Shown piece after piece: positions 35,173 to 43,459 of a stretch of 64,000 nucleotides of DNA (position 1 is its first letter; each line of letters begins with the position of its first letter). A program made the position numbers and the translations under genes. The notes under the pieces are model-generated. The model saw nothing but the letters and a program-made list of their open reading frames with translations. It ran no database searches and was not told the origin of the DNA. Source of the DNA: Taibaiella sp041660405 (GTDB taxonomy: Bacteria; Bacteroidota; Bacteroidia; Chitinophagales; Chitinophagaceae); the NCBI GenBank assembly GCA_041660405.1, contig JBAZWL010000009.1, positions 62,001 to 126,000 of the forward strand. The letters are read 5' to 3'.

Positions 35173-35661
35173 TTAAAGATTGGGTAAAACCAGATCCAGG
35201 TTGCTCATTACATTCAGGTTGGGCCACGATTCTTCACCACATACTCCCCCTGAAATATGCTCCGGTAGGATGTTCATATTTTTATCGGTGCCTAGTAAGG
35301 ATATAGTCAGATGGTCATTCCCCGTTCCATGATGGATGCCTGGCAATGCAGCAATATAACCATCCGAAGGTACCGACATGAACAGTCTCTTTAATTTGTC
35401 CGGTTCCATATATACTACCATGGTTTCGTCATGTGGGTTACTGGTGGCAACACCGGTTCCCAGGGTTTGGTATTGTGCCAGCAGCCGTTGGCTATAGCTT
35501 TTTATTTGTTGATAGGTATCGCCCGGAGGAAAATTATTAGTGATCGTTGCAGTTTCCAGTAGCTTTTTTACAACTGCTAAAGTAGCATTGTCGACTTTGC
35601 CGGCAAGCGCAGCTAATATCTGTGCTGCCTGAGTGGGGGTAAGAGACATATTGGGTAGCAT
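35173..35661 (-). CDS. hypothetical protein, first gene of the two-component operon
   Basis: 162 aa without signal peptide or membrane helix. A helical N-terminal part (MSLTPTQAAQILAALAGKVD) leads to a mixed alpha/beta C-terminal part with LPGIHHGTGNDHLTISLLGT. I do not recognise it. It starts at ATG 35661 or, four residues later, at ATG 35649. It precedes the membrane protein, kinase and regulator genes in the same direction. Confidence 0.62.
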   Translation of the reverse strand: MLPNMSLTPTQAAQILAALAGKVDNATLAVVKKLLETATITNNFPPGDTYQQIKSYSQRLLAQYQTLGTGVATSNPHDETMVVYMEPDKLKRLFMSVPSDGYIAALPGIHHGTGNDHLTISLLGTDKNMNILPEHISGGVCGEESWPNLNVMSNLDLVLPNL

Positions 35662-35765
35662 TATATTGGTTAGAGGGCAAAATTAATATATTAATACAGA
35701 GTTGAACCAGCAGAATCCCTGAAATAAAAAGGGGAAATTTCCCCATGCAGAATCAGGCGTAAACC

Positions 35766-35797
35766 TTTGCCCGAAGCATACCGGCAATCTACCTTTG
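35766..35797 (+). promoter_or_regulatory. promoter of the candidate small RNA
   Basis: TTTG at 35766-35769, a 20-bp spacer and TACCTTTG at 35790-35797: full agreement with the Bacteroidota consensus. No protein gene on this strand follows. Confidence 0.7.
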
Positions 35798-35802
35798 CAT
35801 TA

Positions 35803-36068
35803 TCAAACAGGGAAAATAATTGATCCTGTTTTTAACCTGAAAAAAGTAATCACGCATAGCCCCTATAAAACAAACATCTACCGAAAACTAAAACCTGTCA
35901 CCGCCCATGCCCCTATGAATAAACTTTATTTTCTTTAGCTGTTATGCCCATCATCACTAAAGGAGATTCAGGAAACCATCAGACCCATGAAAACAGATGT
36001 TGGTACCCCCTGAAGTTTATTTTCGGTTAAATGTTAAGAGCTTACCAGACCTTGGTAAGCTCTTTTTC
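35803..36068 (+). ncRNA. candidate small RNA gene with its own promoter and terminator
   Basis: The transcript predicted from the promoter at 35766-35797 would begin with a hairpin (AAACAGG/CCTGTTT at 35805-35831) and end with a clear terminator: 11-bp stem AGAGCTTACCA/TGGTAAGCTCT at 36037-36063 followed by a T-rich run. It carries a repeated word (GCATAGCCCCTAT / CCCATGCCCCTAT). A 28-codon frame (35944-36030, MPIITKGDSGNHQT...) sits just before the terminator and could be a small peptide; a non-coding RNA fits equally. No known family recognised. Confidence 0.5.
36037..36068 (+). terminator. terminator of the candidate small RNA
   Basis: 11-bp perfect stem with loop GACCT, then TTTTCTTTCTT. 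It may also help end the EamA gene on the other strand. Confidence 0.8.
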
Positions 36069-36090
36069 TTTCTTATAAACCTAAAAGATT

Positions 36091-37014
36091 TTATTGAGCC
36101 AATACCTTTTGCGCCTTCCTGCCTTTATTTACCAATAATATTACCTGCATCATCAATGATGCAAATATCAATCCCATACCCAGGTAAAATCCCATACCCA
36201 GTTGATTGTTTTCTTTGAAAATGATGAAAGCCAGGATGATACCATATACCGGTTCCAGGTTTACCGATAGCGTAATGGTAAAAGCAGTAAGTTTTTTTAA
36301 CGCACTCATGGCCAGCGATTGCCCCCATACGGTACAGCAATAACTTAATAAAAATATCCAGAGATAATCCATGCCTTGAGGCAACAATACTGTTTGTGGA
36401 TTCTGGACCAGGTAAAACGGCGCGAGTATGGAAAGAAAAATTAATCCGCTGGCCATTTCGTAAAAGACCAGTGTGCGTGGCGGATACTGCTCGGCAAGCG
36501 GTTTATTTAAAACAGTAAAAACAGCACTGATAATAGAAGCTATTACACCCAGTATTACACCTAGCTCAAAGTTGACCATAGCGTGTTCGTTACCTTTATC
36601 ATCGGGTTGTAAAGCATAGATACAATATACGCCTGCCACAGCTATAAAGCTTAAAAGTATCTCCACAGCATTAAATTTTCCTTTGTTCAGCAAAGGATCA
36701 AGCAAGGCAGTAAATACACTGGCTGTAGCCAGGCATACCATCGCGATGGAAGCATTGGCATACTTTATAGAAGCATAAAAAGCAACCCAATGTACAGCAT
36801 ACATCATGCCTATACCTACCGTTTTTACCAGGTCTTTTCTGGTAAGCGGAACCCAATCTTTACGTTGGGTGATAACGATGGCAATAATGGCTGCTGTAAG
36901 TATCATGCGGTACCATACCAGCACCGGTGCAGTAAGGGAAATGGCTTTGCCCAAAACACCGGTAAATCCCCATAATAGTACTGCCAGGTGAATTTGAGCA
37001 AACGCGCGCTTCAT
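36091..37014 (-). CDS. EamA/DMT-superfamily transporter
   Basis: 307 aa with ten membrane helices arranged as two EamA repeats. The first repeat starts AQIHLAVLLWGFTGVLGKAI and the second carries ELGVILGVIASIISAVFTVL and then LEPVYGIILAFIIF. It exports or takes up a small metabolite; the substrate is not predictable. It is a single-gene unit. Confidence 0.9.
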   Translation of the reverse strand: MKRAFAQIHLAVLLWGFTGVLGKAISLTAPVLVWYRMILTAAIIAIVITQRKDWVPLTRKDLVKTVGIGMMYAVHWVAFYASIKYANASIAMVCLATASVFTALLDPLLNKGKFNAVEILLSFIAVAGVYCIYALQPDDKGNEHAMVNFELGVILGVIASIISAVFTVLNKPLAEQYPPRTLVFYEMASGLIFLSILAPFYLVQNPQTVLLPQGMDYLWIFLLSYCCTVWGQSLAMSALKKLTAFTITLSVNLEPVYGIILAFIIFKENNQLGMGFYLGMGLIFASLMMQVILLVNKGRKAQKVLAQ

Positions 37015-37172
37015 GAAAAAGTATTATTTTAAGTATTTTCAGTTGTTGCACGCGAAATTAATGAAGGTTTAGTGAGTAAAGAGATTTATTTTAAGGCCAA
37101 TTACTTTAAGGAAAGCAATAAGGCATTATGCTTTTTCAAAAAATAATTTCCATTTATTGGAGAATGGCATGG

Positions 37173-37214
37173 TTTTTGGTAATATAGCCTTTGATACACA
37201 TTTTTTACCAAAAA
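37173..37214 (+). promoter_or_regulatory. inverted repeat around the start of the OmpA-like gene
   Basis: TTTTTGGTAA (37173-37182) and TTACCAAAAA (37205-37214) form a perfect 10-bp dyad with a 22-bp loop, 12 bp ahead of the start. A TAGCCTTTG (imperfect -7) lies in the loop, so it may be an operator or a leader hairpin. Confidence 0.35.
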
Positions 37215-37225
37215 TCGAGACTAAA

Positions 37226-37753
37226 ATGAAAAAAGTAATCACCCTTGTATGTGCAGTAATATTGACCTTAGGTCTGGCTTCCTGCAGCAAAACTAAAAAA
37301 CTTGCCAAGCAGCACGAAGACCTGAAAGACACTTATGAAACCCTGAAAAGAGAAATGCCTGAAGCCCAGGTAACCATGGATGGCGATAAAGTAAAAGTTA
37401 TTTTGCCTGAAGCGGTGTTGTTTAAAATAAATTCAGCTGATATGAATAGAGATTATTTCCCTATTTTGACAAAAATGGCAAATGTTCTTAATAAATATGA
37501 TAAGACCAATGTATTAATTACCGGCTACACAGATGCTACAGGTACAACAGAATATAATGAACAATTGTCGAAGAAAAGAGCAGAAAGTGCACGCGATGTT
37601 TTGGTAAACGATAAGGTGAACACTTCCAGGATCCATATCTGGGGCCTTGGACCTAAAAACCCTGTTGCCAGTAACAACACAGAAGAAGGTAGAAAACAAA
37701 ACCGCAGAGTGGAATATGTGATTATGTACGATTACAAAGGAGCAAAGAAATAA
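37226..37753 (+). CDS. OmpA-family lipoprotein
   Basis: 175 aa from the ATG at 37226, with a lipoprotein signal (MKKVITLVCAVILTLGLASC, Cys20). Then a short coiled stretch and the OmpA/MotB peptidoglycan-binding domain: LFKINSADMN, ITGYTDATGTTEYNEQLSKK, then NRRVEYVI. It anchors the outer membrane to the cell wall, as Pal does. No Tol genes are nearby. It has a likely terminator 22 bp downstream. Confidence 0.92.
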   Translation: MKKVITLVCAVILTLGLASCSKTKKLAKQHEDLKDTYETLKREMPEAQVTMDGDKVKVILPEAVLFKINSADMNRDYFPILTKMANVLNKYDKTNVLITGYTDATGTTEYNEQLSKKRAESARDVLVNDKVNTSRIHIWGLGPKNPVASNNTEEGRKQNRRVEYVIMYDYKGAKK

Positions 37754-37774
37754 TATTAGTTCTGAAATAGAAAC

Positions 37775-37798
37775 GCCCTGTCCCTCCGCGGATGGGGC
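37775..37798 (+). terminator. weak terminator of the OmpA-like gene
   Basis: 9-bp stem including two G-U pairs (GCCCTGTCC/GGATGGGGC) and a TTTCTT tail. Confidence 0.5.
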
Positions 37799-37914
37799 TT
37801 TCTTATGTTAACGATACGACAGCTAAAATTTACCTTGATTTATTTGAAAGTACTGTACATTTGCAACACATTATTACACTGCTTAATCTTAAAATCTTCC
37901 TTTACTACACGTAA

Positions 37915-39327
37915 ATGAACAACACCTACAGTGGTCTGGTAGATCAGACCTTTCACTTCCCGCAAGAGGGATTTAATGTTGAAGACAATTATCTTCAATT
38001 TAACGGAGTTGATATTAAAAAGCTTATTGACAAGTATGGTACGCCTTTCAAGCTTACTTATCTGCCTAAAATAGGGCAACAGGTAGCTAAAGCTAAAAAG
38101 ATGTTTAACGATGCCATAAAAAAGCATCGTTATGATGGCGATTATTACTATTGCTACTGTACCAAGAGCTCACATTTCTCCTTTATCGTTGAAGAAACGC
38201 TGAAGCAGAATGTGCATCTCGAAACATCATTTGCTTACGATATTGAGATCATAAAGCAGTTGTATAAACGCAGAAAGATCACCAAGGATACCCGCATTAT
38301 TTGCAACGGTTTTAAAACAAAACCTTATACCCGCAATATAGCCCGCCTTATTAACGAAGGATTCAAGAATGTGATTCCGATATTGGATAACAAGAACGAA
38401 TTTGACGATTATAAAAAACTGATCCGCTCCAAAGAACCTGTAAATATAGGATTGCGCATAGCAACAGAAGAAGAGCCTACTTTCGATTTTTATACGTCCC
38501 GTCTAGGCATTCGCAGCAGAGATATTCTCGAGTTTTATGTAGATAAGATTAAAGGCAACAACAAGTTCCAGCTTAAAATGCTGCACTTCTTTATGAATAA
38601 AGGCATGAAGGATGATGTTTACTACTGGAGTGAGCTGAATAAAGTGATCAACCTGTATTGCCAGTTAAAAAAGATATGTCCTGAATTGGATAGCGTTAAC
38701 ATTGGTGGTGGCTTCCCGATCAAGCACAGTCTTGGTTTCGAGTACGATTATCAATACATGGCTAACGAAATAGTATTAACTATTAAAAGAGTCTGTAAGG
38801 CCAATAAAGTTCCGGTGCCGGATATTTATACAGAGTTCGGCTCCTTTACTGTAGGCGAATCAGGAGCTGTAGTATATAGTGTCTTGGATGAAAAAATGCA
38901 GAATGATCGTGAGATATGGTATATGATCGATAGTTCATTCATTACTACATTGCCTGATACCTGGGGTATTGGTGAAAAATTCCTGATGCTGCCGATTAAC
39001 CGGTGGGAGGAAGAATACCAGGAAGTCCATCTTGGCGGGCTTACCTGCGATAGTCATGATTTCTATACTTCGGAAGAACATATCAATGCTGTGTTTTTAC
39101 CTAAGGTAAGTAAGGAAAGGAACGCGGAGCCGCTCTATATCGGTTTCTTCCATACAGGTGCTTACCAGGATCAACTGGCTGGATATGGTGGTATCAAACA
39201 TTGTATGATCCCTTCTCCCAAACATATTGTAGTAGAATATAACAAAGAGGGTGTGCTTGAAGATTGGTTGTATGCCAAAGAGCAGACACCGCAGAGTATG
39301 TTGAAAATACTGGGTTATATCAAATAA
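37915..39327 (+). CDS. arginine decarboxylase-like PLP enzyme (fold type III)
   Basis: 470 aa. Alanine racemase-type barrel with the PLP lysine in YCTKSSHFSF (Lys84) and a C-terminal domain with the active-site GGLTCDSHDF. Family members from Bacteroidota with this length are annotated as biosynthetic arginine decarboxylase, which gives agmatine for polyamine synthesis; other fold-III decarboxylases (ornithine, diaminopimelate) are possible. A strong terminator follows. The spermidine synthase-like gene is far away. Confidence 0.8.
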   Translation: MNNTYSGLVDQTFHFPQEGFNVEDNYLQFNGVDIKKLIDKYGTPFKLTYLPKIGQQVAKAKKMFNDAIKKHRYDGDYYYCYCTKSSHFSFIVEETLKQNVHLETSFAYDIEIIKQLYKRRKITKDTRIICNGFKTKPYTRNIARLINEGFKNVIPILDNKNEFDDYKKLIRSKEPVNIGLRIATEEEPTFDFYTSRLGIRSRDILEFYVDKIKGNNKFQLKMLHFFMNKGMKDDVYYWSELNKVINLYCQLKKICPELDSVNIGGGFPIKHSLGFEYDYQYMANEIVLTIKRVCKANKVPVPDIYTEFGSFTVGESGAVVYSVLDEKMQNDREIWYMIDSSFITTLPDTWGIGEKFLMLPINRWEEEYQEVHLGGLTCDSHDFYTSEEHINAVFLPKVSKERNAEPLYIGFFHTGAYQDQLAGYGGIKHCMIPSPKHIVVEYNKEGVLEDWLYAKEQTPQSMLKILGYIK

Positions 39328-39343
39328 TCATACGACAAATATA

Positions 39344-39382
39344 GCGAAGGAGCTATCCATGAAAATTGGATAGCTCCTTCGC
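39344..39382 (+). terminator. terminator of the decarboxylase gene
   Basis: 16-bp perfect stem GCGAAGGAGCTATCCA/TGGATAGCTCCTTCGC with a 7-nt loop; only a short T tail. Confidence 0.75.
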
Positions 39383-39390
39383 ATTTACGG

Positions 39391-39485
39391 GTAGGGACGC
39401 ATTGCATGCGTCCGGCGCGTGTAATATCTCTTCTTATAGAACGCATGCAATAGCCTCACGAAGGACGCATGCAATGCGTCCCTAC
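39391..39485. repeat. REP-like palindromic element, copy D
   Basis: Ends GTAGGGACGCATTGCATGCG and its complement, with an internal ACGCATGCAATAG half-site like copy C. It starts 8 bp after a terminator hairpin. Confidence 0.8.
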
Positions 39486-39550
39486 GGGTTCAAAAAATAT
39501 ATTTTAGAAATGAATGGAAAAATCTAAATCTGATTTTTACTTTTGACCTC

Positions 39551-40210
39551 ATGAAAAAAATCTGTTTATCATTAGCCTTAATGGCTTCTGCTATCTTTTC
39601 GTTTGCCCAGAAAACGGACCGCCTTTACGAAGCCTATTTTTCTCATCCAGATGCTATGGAGCAGGATGAGCAGGGCGGAGGCTATCATTTTACCGTTGGT
39701 GATACCTTACAGGTTTCTATGAGTGATGATGGTTACTATAAACTTACCAATACCGAAGGCGCAGTGCTGGAAGAGGGTGATACTGACGAAGGTGATAATG
39801 AATTTACCCGGCATGGTAAATGGATTGAATATTATGCATCAGGCAAAATGAAAGCTTCCGGCAATTATTTTCACAATGAACCTTACGGGCACTGGCAATT
39901 TTTTGATATGAACGGGAAGCCAGTAGCAGAATATGATATCCTGGTTGTTATTGCCGAAGATGGTAGCACAGCCTATTGCAAAGCCGGAACTGAAACTGTT
40001 TATTACAATAATGGTAAAATAAAAGAAGAGCGTTTTTTTAAGGCGGAACCTTATAGTGCCGAAGACAGAGTGTTGGTAGAAGATCCGGAAACGGAAAAGA
40101 AAGTTTGGAAAAAGATTGCAGTGAAAGCTTATCGCCCCAAGCCTTTTGGTACCTGGGTATATTATAATCCTGATGGAACAGTGGAGAAGAAAGAAGATAA
40201 AAAAGATTAA
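39551..40210 (+). CDS. secreted MORN/YwqK-like repeat protein
   Basis: 219 aa with a signal peptide (MKKICLSLALMASAIFSFAQ). The middle has MORN-like repeats: HGKWIEYYASGKMKASGNYF, NEPYGHWQFFDMNGKPVAEY, then TETVYYNNGKIKEERFF. Bacteroidota often carry such repeats in exported or lipoprotein YwqK-type proteins, some annotated as antitoxins; nothing here shows an antitoxin role. It precedes a hypothetical gene by 22 bp and is likely in an operon with it. Confidence 0.75.
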   Translation: MKKICLSLALMASAIFSFAQKTDRLYEAYFSHPDAMEQDEQGGGYHFTVGDTLQVSMSDDGYYKLTNTEGAVLEEGDTDEGDNEFTRHGKWIEYYASGKMKASGNYFHNEPYGHWQFFDMNGKPVAEYDILVVIAEDGSTAYCKAGTETVYYNNGKIKEERFFKAEPYSAEDRVLVEDPETEKKVWKKIAVKAYRPKPFGTWVYYNPDGTVEKKEDKKD

Positions 40211-40232
40211 TCATTACCATTAAACCCACATC

Positions 40233-40949
40233 ATGGAAGAAGCGGACAAGCAGCCTTATCTCGGAGATCTTGCTAAGACGGATACCATTTTCAAACTGGT
40301 GCAGACCCCTCAGGCACAAAGAAATGATACCTGGAACGATCTGTTCTTGGAATGCTTACCTGGCGCAAGCTTCAGGTGTGGTGATCCGCAGGTGATCACC
40401 GGGCCCGATGGTTATCCGTATTTTCAACTTTTCCTACCTGAACCAGGGATAGAATTTCAATGTTTTGTGATAGAGCATATGAAGGATGCTTTTTTGTTGG
40501 AAAATGGGTTGGGTGTTGTAATCAATCCTTCCGGAACAGGTGCAGACTGGGTGCTGACCTATGGCGATATTTTAAACCTGCATCTGAACAATACTTTTTA
40601 TACAACGGTGCATTCCTTTGCAACGCATAAAGAACATGAGGTTATTGAGCAGGAAGAAAAAGTATTGGTTGGCCATCCTTCGGAGGAAATATTACCACTA
40701 CATGCCCGGGCGATATTAAAAGAGTATCTTAAAAGTAATGGTGTTGCCACGCCAAAGGTATTATTGCTGATGAGAACAGTTGATGGCAAAACGACTCAGG
40801 ATATCGTATTTAATATCACGAAAAGTAATTTTACAAGCGAAGATAATTTCGCAGTATTGATGGGCTCTATCCGGTGGTTCCTGCCATTACATTACAGCTA
40901 TGTAGGTATGGAAGAGCAGATATTTGGTGATCTATTCATTGAACTTTGA
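40233..40949 (+). CDS. hypothetical cytoplasmic protein
   Basis: 238 aa, no signal peptide or helix. Pattern: DTIFKLVQTPQAQRNDTWND, GPDGYPYFQLFLPEP, then DWVLTYGDILNLHLNNTFY and VLLLMRTVDGKT. Mixed alpha/beta, loosely recalling SseB- or immunity-type proteins, but I have no firm match. Shares a transcript with the MORN-like gene and ends with a bidirectional terminator shared with citrate synthase. Confidence 0.65.
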   Translation: MEEADKQPYLGDLAKTDTIFKLVQTPQAQRNDTWNDLFLECLPGASFRCGDPQVITGPDGYPYFQLFLPEPGIEFQCFVIEHMKDAFLLENGLGVVINPSGTGADWVLTYGDILNLHLNNTFYTTVHSFATHKEHEVIEQEEKVLVGHPSEEILPLHARAILKEYLKSNGVATPKVLLLMRTVDGKTTQDIVFNITKSNFTSEDNFAVLMGSIRWFLPLHYSYVGMEEQIFGDLFIEL

Positions 40950-40959
40950 CACTATGCTA

Positions 40960-41000
40960 AATAACAATAGCCGTGGAAATTTTCCACGGCTATTGTTATT
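40960..41000. terminator. bidirectional terminator (gltA and the hypothetical operon)
   Basis: 20-bp perfect stem AATAACAATAGCCGTGGAAA with its complement around a single T at 40980. Confidence 0.9.
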
Positions 41001-41008
41001 ATGTTTCA

Positions 41009-42328
41009 TTAATCTTCGACTACTTCACCTACTACCAGTTTCTTCAGGAACTCAGTAGTTACAGATTTAGGGCGCTCCAATGGCAAGCCTAAAGCTCTGT
41101 CCCAGCAAAGGCTGGCTAATACTCCAAGTGCACGGCTCACACCGAACAATACGGTGTAGAAATCTTCTTCAACCAGGCCGTAGTGTTTCAGCAATGCACC
41201 ACTGTGTGCATCTACGTTAGGCCATGGGTTCTTGATTTTACCGGTACTTTCCAATATTGGAGGCGCCACTTCATACACATTCCATACCGTTTGAACCAAT
41301 GGATCATCAGGGCAATGTGTTTTACCAAATTCCATTTGTGCAGTAAAGCGTGGATCGGTTTTACGCAGTACAGCGTGTCCATAACCTGGTACTACTTTGC
41401 CTTCTTTCAAAGTCTTTTTAATGTATTCTGCGATCTGATCTTTGGATGGGCTTTCTGTATTCAGCTCTTTCTGCATTTCCTCTATCCAGCGAATTACTTC
41501 CTGATTGGCAAGGCCATGCAAAGGACCTGCAAGACCATTCAATCCTGCAGCAAATGACAAATAAGGATCGCTTAATGCAGAGCCTACAAGATGCGTAGTA
41601 TGAGCAGACACGTTACCACCTTCGTGATCAGCGTGAATGGTCATATACAAACGCATTAATGCCCAGAAGCTTTTGTCTTCAAAGCCCAGCATGTGTGCAA
41701 AGTTGCCGGCCCAATCCAGCATACCATTTGGCTGAATGTGGTCACCACCTTTATACTTGCGGCGATAAATATAAGCAGCAACACGTGGCAGGCGGGCAAT
41801 CAGGTTCATGGTATCTTCATACACATAATCCCAATGGTCTTTTTTGCTAATGCCTTTTGCATATTCTTTTGCAAAAATAGATTCACGTTGCAAAGCCATA
41901 ACACCAATACTGAATTGGGTCATAGGATGCGTATTTACAGGAAGGGATTCAATAACGTCAAAAACATAATTCGGTACATGCGAGCGGCGTGCCCATACAG
42001 CGGAAAGGTGCTCTACATCCTCATGGCTAGGCAATTCGCCTATAAGCATCAAATGGAATAGACCTTCGGGTAAGGGTTCTGTGCCACCTTCAGCTTTAGG
42101 TAACTTTTCACGTAGTTCAGGAATAGAGTAACCGCGAAAACGGATACCTTCATTAGAATCCAGTAAAGATGTTTCTGTAATTAATCCGGTCATGCCACGC
42201 ATGCCCTGATATACCTGTGCAATGGTAATTTCTCCTATTTTGTAATCGCCGTGCTCTGCAACCATCTTCTTGATATCACCGTTCAGCGCATCGGCTTTTT
42301 CCTTAAATAGGTCTTTAATATAACCCAT
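41009..42328 (-). CDS. gltA: citrate (Si)-synthase, mitochondrial-type
   Basis: 439 aa enzyme of the TCA cycle, condensing acetyl-CoA and oxaloacetate. The catalytic residues are in NGLAGPLHGLANQE (His), GYGHAVLRKTDPRF (His) and NVDAHSGALL (Asp). These blocks and SAHTTHLVGSALSDPY, LFGVSRALGVL and LERPKS are very close to mitochondrial citrate synthases rather than to the hexameric E. coli type. The promoter TTTA-N20-TATCTTTG lies about 44 bp upstream. Confidence 0.96.
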   Translation of the reverse strand: MGYIKDLFKEKADALNGDIKKMVAEHGDYKIGEITIAQVYQGMRGMTGLITETSLLDSNEGIRFRGYSIPELREKLPKAEGGTEPLPEGLFHLMLIGELPSHEDVEHLSAVWARRSHVPNYVFDVIESLPVNTHPMTQFSIGVMALQRESIFAKEYAKGISKKDHWDYVYEDTMNLIARLPRVAAYIYRRKYKGGDHIQPNGMLDWAGNFAHMLGFEDKSFWALMRLYMTIHADHEGGNVSAHTTHLVGSALSDPYLSFAAGLNGLAGPLHGLANQEVIRWIEEMQKELNTESPSKDQIAEYIKKTLKEGKVVPGYGHAVLRKTDPRFTAQMEFGKTHCPDDPLVQTVWNVYEVAPPILESTGKIKNPWPNVDAHSGALLKHYGLVEEDFYTVLFGVSRALGVLASLCWDRALGLPLERPKSVTTEFLKKLVVGEVVED

Positions 42329-42371
42329 AATATTAAATGGAAATTTTGAGTAAGAAATAAATGAACGGGCA

Positions 42372-42403
42372 CAAAGATAACGATTTGGTATGAACGTTGT
42401 AAA
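42372..42403 (-). promoter_or_regulatory. promoter of citrate synthase
   Basis: Minus strand TTTA (42403-42400), 20-bp spacer, TATCTTTG (42379-42372). Good agreement with the Bacteroidota consensus. Confidence 0.7.
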
Positions 42404-42518
42404 GCCCTGATTTATTAATTTAGTTTATTTTGTCATTAAATTTTGATATTTATCATACTAAAAGTAAAATGTTTTTGATCCGCGTTTAAGTATTCACTTA
42501 TCATTTTTAAATTTGTAC

Positions 42519-42992
42519 ATGGCTGCACAAAAAGAACTTATATTTTCCGATTTTGAATTTAATGGATACCTTTTTTCATCTGATAAAACCAGACTGCAAC
42601 CAGACATAGTGCACCGTTACCTGGACCAGGAAAGTTATTGGGCAAAAGGCATTCCATTTGAGACGGTACGCAGGGCTATGGAATTTTCCATATGCATTGG
42701 CGTTTACGATAGTCAAAATAACCAGGTTGGCTTTGGGCGCATGATAACCGACAGGGCTACTTTTGCTTATGTAGCCGACATCTTTATCCTGAAAGAACAT
42801 CGTGGATTGGGATTGTCCAAAGAAATGATGCATGCATTTTGCAGGCTTGCAGATGAATACGAACTTAGGAGATTCCTGCTCACTACTCAGGATGCACACG
42901 GATTGTATCGTCAATCCGGATTTGAAATGTTTCCCTGGCCCGAAAGATTAATGAGCAGGCCAGGCGCAGTTTACCAGCAAAAACAACAATAA
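42519..42992 (+). CDS. GNAT-family N-acetyltransferase
   Basis: 157 aa from the ATG at 42519 (MAAQKELIFSDFEFNGYL); the TTG six bases upstream is less likely. The acetyl-CoA-binding block is FAYVADIFILKEHRGLGLSK (motif A, with R/Q-x-x-G-x-G/A as HRGLGLS), followed by LLTTQDAHGLYRQSGF. Substrate unknown. First gene of a tight three-gene unit (1-bp gaps) with OsmC and DUF1572 proteins, possibly a general detoxification set. Confidence 0.88.
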   Translation: MAAQKELIFSDFEFNGYLFSSDKTRLQPDIVHRYLDQESYWAKGIPFETVRRAMEFSICIGVYDSQNNQVGFGRMITDRATFAYVADIFILKEHRGLGLSKEMMHAFCRLADEYELRRFLLTTQDAHGLYRQSGFEMFPWPERLMSRPGAVYQQKQQ

Positions 42993-42993
42993 T

Positions 42994-43458
42994 ATGAACC
43001 ACGAATATCTTGCCACAATTGAGTGGACCGGCAACCGGGGCACCGGCACTTCCGGCTATACCGACTATGACAGAAGTCATACTATTTCGGTAGATGGGAA
43101 AATAAATATTGAAGCATCATCAGATCCGCATTTTAAAGGAGACACCACCAAGTATAATCCTGAAGATATGTTCCTGACTTCAATTGCTTCCTGTCACATG
43201 CTTTGGTATTTGCACCTCTGCGCTGATCATGGAATAATTGTGCAAGCTTATACCGACAACCCTTATGGACTAATGGTGACCGGGGCAAATGGTAGCGGAC
43301 AATTCACTAAAATTGAGCTACGCCCTGTGGTAACCATTAAAGACGAGCAAACCCGGCAACTGGCTGCAGATCTGCATCACAAGGCACATGAAATGTGTTT
43401 TCTGTCTAATTCTGTCGGTTTTGAAATTATCATTAAGCCAGAGATAAAACCTCTTTAA
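42994..43458 (+). CDS. OsmC/Ohr-family protein
   Basis: 154 aa. The two redox cysteines are probably Cys67 in SIASCHMLWYLHLC and Cys135 in HEMCFLSNS, the pair typical of peroxide-reducing OsmC/Ohr proteins, which remove organic hydroperoxides with thiol help. The overall layout agrees with the OsmC group (LTSIASC helix). It sits between a GNAT and a DUF1572 gene. Confidence 0.9.
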   Translation: MNHEYLATIEWTGNRGTGTSGYTDYDRSHTISVDGKINIEASSDPHFKGDTTKYNPEDMFLTSIASCHMLWYLHLCADHGIIVQAYTDNPYGLMVTGANGSGQFTKIELRPVVTIKDEQTRQLAADLHHKAHEMCFLSNSVGFEIIIKPEIKPL

Positions 43459-43459
43459 T

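Noticed and set aside
39551..40949. YwqK-type toxin-antitoxin pair
   Set aside because: The first gene has a signal peptide and MORN-like repeats, and the second shows no toxin motif; sizes and export do not fit a toxin-antitoxin module.
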